Assembly (NCBI GenBank): GCA_900073065.1
Contig: FJOG01000003.1
Coordinates: forward strand, 849,128-913,127
DNA length: 64,000 bases
Source: Phialocephala subalpina
Taxonomy: Eukaryota; Ascomycota; Leotiomycetes; Helotiales; Mollisiaceae
Direction of reading: 5' to 3'
The notes below the pieces were generated by a model. It had not been told where the DNA came from, ran no database searches, and saw only the letters and a list, made by a program, of their open reading frames with translations. The translations under genes and the position numbers were made by a program. This document shows, in pieces, positions 58,164 through 64,000 of this stretch (the first letter of the stretch is position 1; each line of letters begins with the position of its first letter).

Positions 58164-61100
58164 CTACCAGTGCATGTCCTTATACTCCTCATACTCCCCC
58201 TCATCAACAAGAGCAATATGTACAAAAGAGCTATGTCCTAGCCTGTCATCCTCAGGTCGTGGAGGACTCCAAGGCGTTTGATTTTTCACACCTTCGATCT
58301 TTCCTTTTGAGGCGTCGTGTCCAGGTTTTGCTGCTGTGAGAACCGAGGTGGTTGAGCAGCATCGTCGGTCATCACCGTAACCCCAACTGATATACAGTCC
58401 AGCAATGAATGCTTCCTCCGTTTCTTCGTATGTGATGTGATAATTTTTCTGCGTTTGGCCGAAGAAGGCAAATCGATTTTTGTTTGTTGTGATCTTTAAC
58501 TCATCAGCTCAGGCATTCTTCTCTTCACACTTTCTCAATGAAGATATCAACTTACCTTAAGACCCATAACCAAACTATTCATCCCAATCTCCACCTTAAC
58601 AACCCTCTCCCCGTCCTCCCCATGAATCTCAAAACACTCCCCTTCATCCATCTTATCCATCGGTCCTGTCCTCTTCCCTTCCCCATCAGCAGACTTAACA
58701 CCCCAACACCTCAAATCGAGATCCCCTTCAATGCCCCTCAACTTCCCAAGTTTTTCAAAACTCCCATCAAGAGAGAACAGGATGAAAGGCATAGGAATCG
58801 TATCATAAGAACGAGACGGCGTCCAATATCCCGTCTCATATGGAGCAGCGTGAATGTTTAGCGGTGGGAGAGAGGTGTGCCAGAGTGGTTTCTGGATTTG
58901 AGGGACGATTTTAGAGGGAGGGAGGAGGGCTTGAGGGGTGTTAGTCATTGTGAGGGAGGTGGGATGGAGATGGGTTGACTGACTGGGTGAATTAGGGTTA
59001 GGTGCTTGAAGGAGGCCGAGACGTGTGATGATGCCGTTCTGGTAGGGTTCAGTAAGCGTGGCATGGGAAGGAAGGAAAGAAAGTACAGGGCACTTACACC
59101 AAGCTCTCCGATGAGACCAGTGATTACCATTCCATCGTTGACTTTGAGGAGTCTCTTGTCTCCCGTCTGATTACCAACCTTGGTACTTTGCCCATTGTCC
59201 AGCAATACCTATCCTCTCATCAGCGATTTCTCTTTCCTCGTAACGACAACTCACCTCAAATGCGGTGATACCCATTCTCGAATCCTTCAACGCATTCTCA
59301 CTCCCACCATCAACAACAAACACCAATCCCTCAACCCAAGTCCCCTCCTCGATGACAACCTCCTCAGGCTCCTCAAACCTCACACCTCTCGTTCCAAACA
59401 ACCTTTGACCTTGCACCTCAACCCCACACAGTCTCCCCTTCTCATCCCCATTGTCATCCTCAAACCAGAATTGCAATTTTAATCCCCCTTTCAATTCCTC
59501 CCAAGACGAGATGAAATAAGTTGATATGGCTTTCCCGTCACTTGGTAACGGATTCGCTACAATTGGCATTTGGAGACTTAGACTTCGCTCCACGACCCTT
59601 TTATCGATTTGGTTTTCGAAGTTATCGCCGCCTTCGAGTTCCTTCAGGGCGGAGATGTAGCTGGGGATGATTTGTTGACAGATACCCCAGACTCGGCGAC
59701 GGTTTGCTAGACTTAGGACTAGGGTCGTGTCTGGTTCTGGTTGTGTTGGTGCCCTTGTGTTTTCATTCCCATCCTCCCCGCCTGCTTCCTCTTCACCACC
59801 GGCATCCTCACCACCTTCAAATTCCTCATCTCCGCCCTCATCCTCTTGACCTTCAAGTGCCGGCACTGGTATCTTTGGATAACATTGCCTATGAAGTTCT
59901 TGATACACAGCCAACCAATTTCTCTCGCCTTCCAAAGTCGGGAAGTCATACAAGAAAGGGAAGTCAAGATTCGTCTTGCGGTGCCAGAATGCGTTGTCTT
60001 GAGCCAAAGCGAAAGGCGCGAGACCTGAGAGTGCGAACGATTTCAAGGAAGAGAGGGGCAGATGCAGGAGAATTTCTGAGATGAGTTCTTTAGGGAACTT
60101 GGTGAAGGGATTTTTGGTTCCTAGCGAGAAATTTGTTGGGCTGGGAGGTGGACCAGAGACTGCAAGGGCAAGATCTTGTGCGCTGGAGAAGAAAGCTTTG
60201 AGTTGAGGGCCGGTGAGAGGGTTTGATACCCATGACTATATCTCTCATCTCTCATCAGCTAAACTCGCAAAAAGCCCCACAAAGGTCGGAACATTTGAAC
60301 CAAAACGAAATGAAAGATGGATGGAGACGAACCTCTTGGCCCCGAAAACAACACCAATACTGCTCTTGAACCGTCTCTCTCAATTCGCCATAATCGACGT
60401 GCGTCAAACAATGATCGTAACTATCCATGACATACAACTTTTTCAACGCCGCGTACAGGGCATCTTTACTCACAATCCCCAACGCTAAATCACTCTCACC
60501 ACCCGTGAACTTCTCTCCTTTCCCGAGATTGGGAGGAACGGTGCCATGCTGATGGTGGTAGATGGCTTTGGAAAGTAGGATGAAGCAATCTTCATGGAAC
60601 GGGACGGCGAGGGGAATATTGGGGTCGTAATTTGAGTAGGTGGCTAGAGGGACTTGTCCGGGATTATTCTGTGCATACGAGCCAGACGGCCGAGGAAGAT
60701 TAGGGTCGTCTCCATATGCACACTCAAGTGTGCCCTTCATTTAATCGTTAGCACCTATTTGCTCGCGGACTTGCTTTCGTGAATCACTTACATATTCCTC
60801 TCTATCGCTCTTTCCAGAAATGAAGCATCTGTACCATTCCCATCAGATCTTTGAGTTCTAGTCATTTCGCGCAAAGCAGAACTCACTTTCTAACCCCAAA
60901 AGCTTCGGGATTGAATCCTATGACTCTTGCATTGTCCAACCATTCCAAATCTGTATTGTCCAGTCAGCATTCATCCCAAGATTCTCAACACTTTCTCCTC
61001 CAACACTTCATCTCTCAATCAATTTCATCCTCCATCCTCCATTGATTGAGCATTGGTTTCTGATCTTAACGTGTAGGTGGGGAATTAGAAACCCATAGTC

Positions 61101-61378
61101 TCATCTCTGTCACTTCACCCAGTGACGTCCTCTCCTTCCTCCTTCTTTCCTTCCCTCATCCATCTTCCCTCCAATCACCAATTTCAATCTCCCTCCACCT
61201 TCTCGAACCTTTCAAAGCAAGAACAGAAATGGAAAGAAGACGAACCTTCAACACTCAAAATCCTCCTATCATAACCAGTATCCTCACCACCATCTCCCTG
61301 AAATCCCTCCTCGCCGAATGGGTCAAAAGCACTGAAGCCAGCGCCACAGATGGCGCAATTTACGTCCCAGCCTCCCAT
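58164..61378 (-). CDS. F-box domain protein
   Basis: Eight exons: 61378-61246, 60950-60887, 60828-60792, 60734-60333, 60235-59255, 59208-59098, 59038-58556 and 58493-58164, every junction in frame; 846 aa. The start MGGWDVNCAICGAGFSAFDP (paired Cys) is followed by DLEWLDNARVIGFNPEAFG. An F-box lies at about 240-275 (FTKFPKELISEILLHLPLSS, then KSFALSG). F-box proteins recruit substrates to SCF ubiquitin ligases through Skp1. Residues 300-345 are an acidic insertion. The C terminus (RFAFFGQTQKNYHITY, AGLYISWGYGD) is a conserved-looking block of unknown role. A fungus-specific family of F-box proteins has this layout in my memory. The model depends on two short exons (64 and 37 nt), supported by clean frames and acceptor sites; the first exon is the least certain. 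Confidence 0.8.
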
Positions 61379-62728
61379 CTTCACTTCACTTGCCCTGCGT
61401 CTTTTTCCTTTCGAAACCCCAATATATCCTCGAAATTTGAGAAGCACGATGATGGACTGATACGAGGAACCCGGATAGGAGATGGAAGTAGTCCAAGCTG
61501 AAAAGATGACGCTCGTGACTTGAGCTGAATGATTTGAAACCACAGTGAAGAATCGCAACGAAGATCCCAATGAGGTAGCACAAAAACAGGGAAATAGAAA
61601 ACAGAAGCAGGGGGGGAGGAGATAAGGCAAGCGTGTACGTGAATGCGGGCCAAAGCCAAAACGCGAAGTCACAGGAGGACGGGAAGTGCAAGGCATCAGT
61701 CACGTGGTATAAGATCAGCTTCACACTCTGCCTATTTGGGCCACTGAGCCGCATCAAGGTCTGGAGCTATGGGGAAACACGAGGCGCCAGGTCTTGGCCG
61801 ATATCATCCTCCCGATGAATGTCCCTAGCCTTCTGGGGCTACAATGCATCGCTTTCTGAAACACCGGAAGAGGTCACGATTTCTGATCACAATGTCAAGG
61901 TCAGCAGTGCATAATAGGAGAAGGATGTAAGAAGCAAAGTCTCATTTTATCTAATTACTCCCGCTCGCTCCCATCAGGTATCCCTTATCGAACTACCCAG
62001 CAGAGAACGCATCCACCCATCAACGCAAGTAATCGTCATAAATACGCTCATTCGCTACCTATCCAGTCCATCAACCCATCCAATCTCAAGCAATTAAGCC
62101 CAAGACCTCAAGCACTTAAGCCCAAGCAGATGCAGAAAATTCCGACCGAAGGAAGGTGCGTCTAAAACAGAGCCGTCCCATCATCGAAGATCAAAGATCC
62201 AAGTCTCAAGCAATTAAGCCCAAGTCGAAGAAACCCGGGAAAAAGGCAATCATCCATCCATCCATCCCATCAACAAAGCCTAAGATCGAATTGAAGAATC
62301 TGGATGCGATGAAAAGTAGAAGCGACGCTCATCCATCAATATCATAATTTCTCTTTCCTCCAGTTCATCCGCAGATGAGATATATTTCCGAAGAAAGAAG
62401 GAACAAAAGAAAAGTAAAACGCAAGTTCATAAAGACGTGAAAACGTGGTATCCTATCTACACAATCGCGACACAACGCAGAAGAAGTTGGTGTGCGCGAA
62501 AATAGTCAAACAATCGACGGCTGAAATGTACACTGAAGAAGAGGTAAGCTGATTCGAGGTCGATTCGAGGAGTGTCGAGTCGAGTTCAAGATGGCGTGTT
62601 GGTATGTAAAGCGCGAAAGTCAGTGCAAGTAACAAGGAACCTCCCTTTTTGAAGTAGACGCCGAGGAATATGAGCAAGTGAAACCGGAAAGAACGAGAGG
62701 ACGAGAGGTGAGTGGTGAGTGCGAGGAT
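61379..62728. other. Intergenic region with short repeats
   Basis: Holds the F-box gene promoter and the 3' flank of the last gene, plus three copies of a 21-nt repeat listed separately. Short ORFs have no motif. Confidence 0.4.
62084..62224. repeat. Three copies of a 21-nt repeat
   Basis: TCTCAAGCAATTAAGCCCAA followed by G occurs at 62084-62104 and 62204-62224 (identical), with a two-mismatch copy at 62106-62126. Copies are direct repeats, two nearly adjacent and the third 77 bp away. Probably local duplication; not a CRISPR. Confidence 0.65.
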
Positions 62729-64000
62729 TTAGTTGTGGACCTTCTTGCGCCCGAACATCCGTGACAAAGATCCCTTCTCCTCCTTTTGGATGGTTGGAGT
62801 GAAGGTTCTTGGCTGAGTCTGACCGAGAGAGGAAGGATCACTGTTCATGAGGAAGTCTGCGAGATCATTGGTACGAGGAGCTTGGGTGTATGAAGCTTCG
62901 CGGGGTTCATAACGCTTCTGAACGACCTTGTTTCGGGCAGAATCGACGTGAGATACATAATCGTTGCTGCTGCTGGTGGTTGGATCCCTGCCATAGGTGG
63001 TGCTGTACTTGGCGGCGATAGGAGTGTAGGCGGGAGTCTTGGTGGGGAGAGGAGGCGGGACTGCTGCAGACTTCTGTTGAGTGACGTTGTTGGATGAGTT
63101 GCTGCGGCCGAAACGGAAGCTGCTCTTCTTCTTGACATTCTTCGACTTGCTGGAAGTTGGTCGAGAGCCATCCTCGAAGACAGAAGAGGTGACGGGCTTA
63201 GGTGGTGGAGGAACATTGCGGAGAAAGTCGGACAAACTCTCTTCCTCGACAGGCTTTGCCCTGCCAACGCCAGCTGATGCGAACAACTCCTCATCTTCAT
63301 CGGAAAAGTCGATAGCGTATGGGTCATGGATACGACGTGTCTTTCGCTTGGGCATCATGTCCTCCTCACCAAAGGTGTTGTATTTGTTTGCTGGGGGTAG
63401 GGGCTTGTTGGCGTTGGCATTGGACTTGATCAAGGGAGCCTGAGAAGTGACGGAGCTTTCAACCGATGCAGCTGCTTGGCTGTATCGTGCATCGGACAAT
63501 GATGCATCGATTGCCTTGCCACCGACAGCTCCAGACATTTGGTCAGAGTCCATTGTAGTACGGAACGGAGCCACAGTGCGAGGGATTCTGTGATTCTCCT
63601 TGTCCAGTTGAGGGCCCGATCTAACAAAGTCAATCAGGTCGCTAATGCTGTCACCACGAGGAACGGCAGCGTCACGAGCCTGCAGACGTTTTCGGCCAGC
63701 AGATGACTCAGCACGTCTTGGGAGGGAGACTGCTGATCCGGTTGTCATTGCTGAGCCGCTCATGTTTCTAGCAGTACCATTCATACCGCGATGAGCAGCA
63801 GATGTAGAACGAACAGGCAAGGGCTCGTTGGCATTGACGGGAGGACCTGCAGGAAGGTTAGATGCTTTCAAAGACTTTGATCGCGTGTGGAGATGGTGCT
63901 GTGAAAGGGTTCCTTCGCGTGAAAGGGATGCTACTAGCAAATGGTGAATCGCTTGTGAAAAGGGGTGTGCAGTGAAGTAATGTCGCGTGTACTTGATTCG
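62729..64000 (-). CDS. Low-complexity Ser/Pro-rich protein, 5' end outside window
   Basis: The frame is open from the stop at 62729 to the window edge at 64000 (424 codons), so the true start lies further out or across an intron. The sequence is mostly disordered: basic KRKTRRIHDPYAIDFSDEDEE, LSDFLRNVPPPPKPV (proline-rich, SH3-ligand-like), KKKSSFRFGRSNSS and, near the C terminus, TNDLADFLMNSDPSS and GSLSRMFGRKKVHN. Two similar short acidic/hydrophobic motifs, SDFLRN and ADFLMN, plus SDLIDFVRSG, recur three times. This repetition might be a short binding motif. I recognise no family for certain; it looks like a fungus-specific cytoplasmic or cortical protein. Partial at 5' end. Confidence 0.75.
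   Translation of the reverse strand, partial: RIKYTRHYFTAHPFSQAIHHLLVASLSREGTLSQHHLHTRSKSLKASNLPAGPPVNANEPLPVRSTSAAHRGMNGTARNMSGSAMTTGSAVSLPRRAESSAGRKRLQARDAAVPRGDSISDLIDFVRSGPQLDKENHRIPRTVAPFRTTMDSDQMSGAVGGKAIDASLSDARYSQAAASVESSVTSQAPLIKSNANANKPLPPANKYNTFGEEDMMPKRKTRRIHDPYAIDFSDEDEELFASAGVGRAKPVEEESLSDFLRNVPPPPKPVTSSVFEDGSRPTSSKSKNVKKKSSFRFGRSNSSNNVTQQKSAAVPPPLPTKTPAYTPIAAKYSTTYGRDPTTSSSNDYVSHVDSARNKVVQKRYEPREASYTQAPRTNDLADFLMNSDPSSLGQTQPRTFTPTIQKEEKGSLSRMFGRKKVHN

Noticed and set aside
62084..62224. CRISPR-like spacing of repeats
   Set aside because: Only three copies, unequal spacing, eukaryotic genome and no cas genes.

Overview
The window is nuclear DNA of a filamentous ascomycete (Pezizomycotina). 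Evidence: short 45-110 nt GT-AG introns in most genes, and fungal families throughout (HET domain, Zn2Cys6 regulator, 2EXR, SRPK-like kinase, ABCC pump, SSU1/TehA-type carrier, fungal prohibitin and QCR8). A leotiomycete is my guess from the 2EXR/SRPK-like content; the sequence does not prove it. All gene models were spliced by hand, and each was checked for reading frame across every junction.

Left part (1-16 kb): a HET-domain protein. Next come two nuclear genes for inner-mitochondrial-membrane proteins in head-to-head orientation: prohibitin PHB1, and the small four-exon cytochrome bc1 subunit QCR8, which has no single long ORF. Then a secreted intradiol-type dioxygenase, a beta-lactamase-fold serine hydrolase, a 997-aa Zn2Cys6 regulator and a Baeyer-Villiger-type flavin monooxygenase. 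The last three could be a small oxidation/ester metabolism neighbourhood, but no PKS, NRPS or terpene synthase is present.

Centre (16.6-34.8 kb): the most unusual block. Three giant uncharacterised multi-exon proteins lie together: 1433 aa (minus), 1295 aa (minus) and 1812 aa (plus). The last is beta-rich with a C-terminal region resembling DUF6603. The 1295-aa and 1812-aa genes diverge from one 814-bp spacer that carries five copies of CATCACG. A four-TM membrane protein gene sits between the two minus-strand giants. I suggest the three giants form one functional module; this is inference.

34.8-42 kb: a decayed stretch. It holds a DEAD-box helicase pseudogene (HAS1-like), an SRPK-like kinase pseudogene, a duplicated unknown tail motif and a 2EXR pseudogene, around one intact SSU1/TehA-type transporter gene.

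Right part (43-64 kb): a seven-bladed PLL/DUF346-type lectin, an FAD monooxygenase convergent with a 12-exon full-length ABCC transporter (with a GC-AG intron), a secreted membrane-anchored Kelch-type protein, an acidic protein of unknown function, an F-box protein assembled from eight exons, and a low-complexity protein whose 5' end is outside the window.
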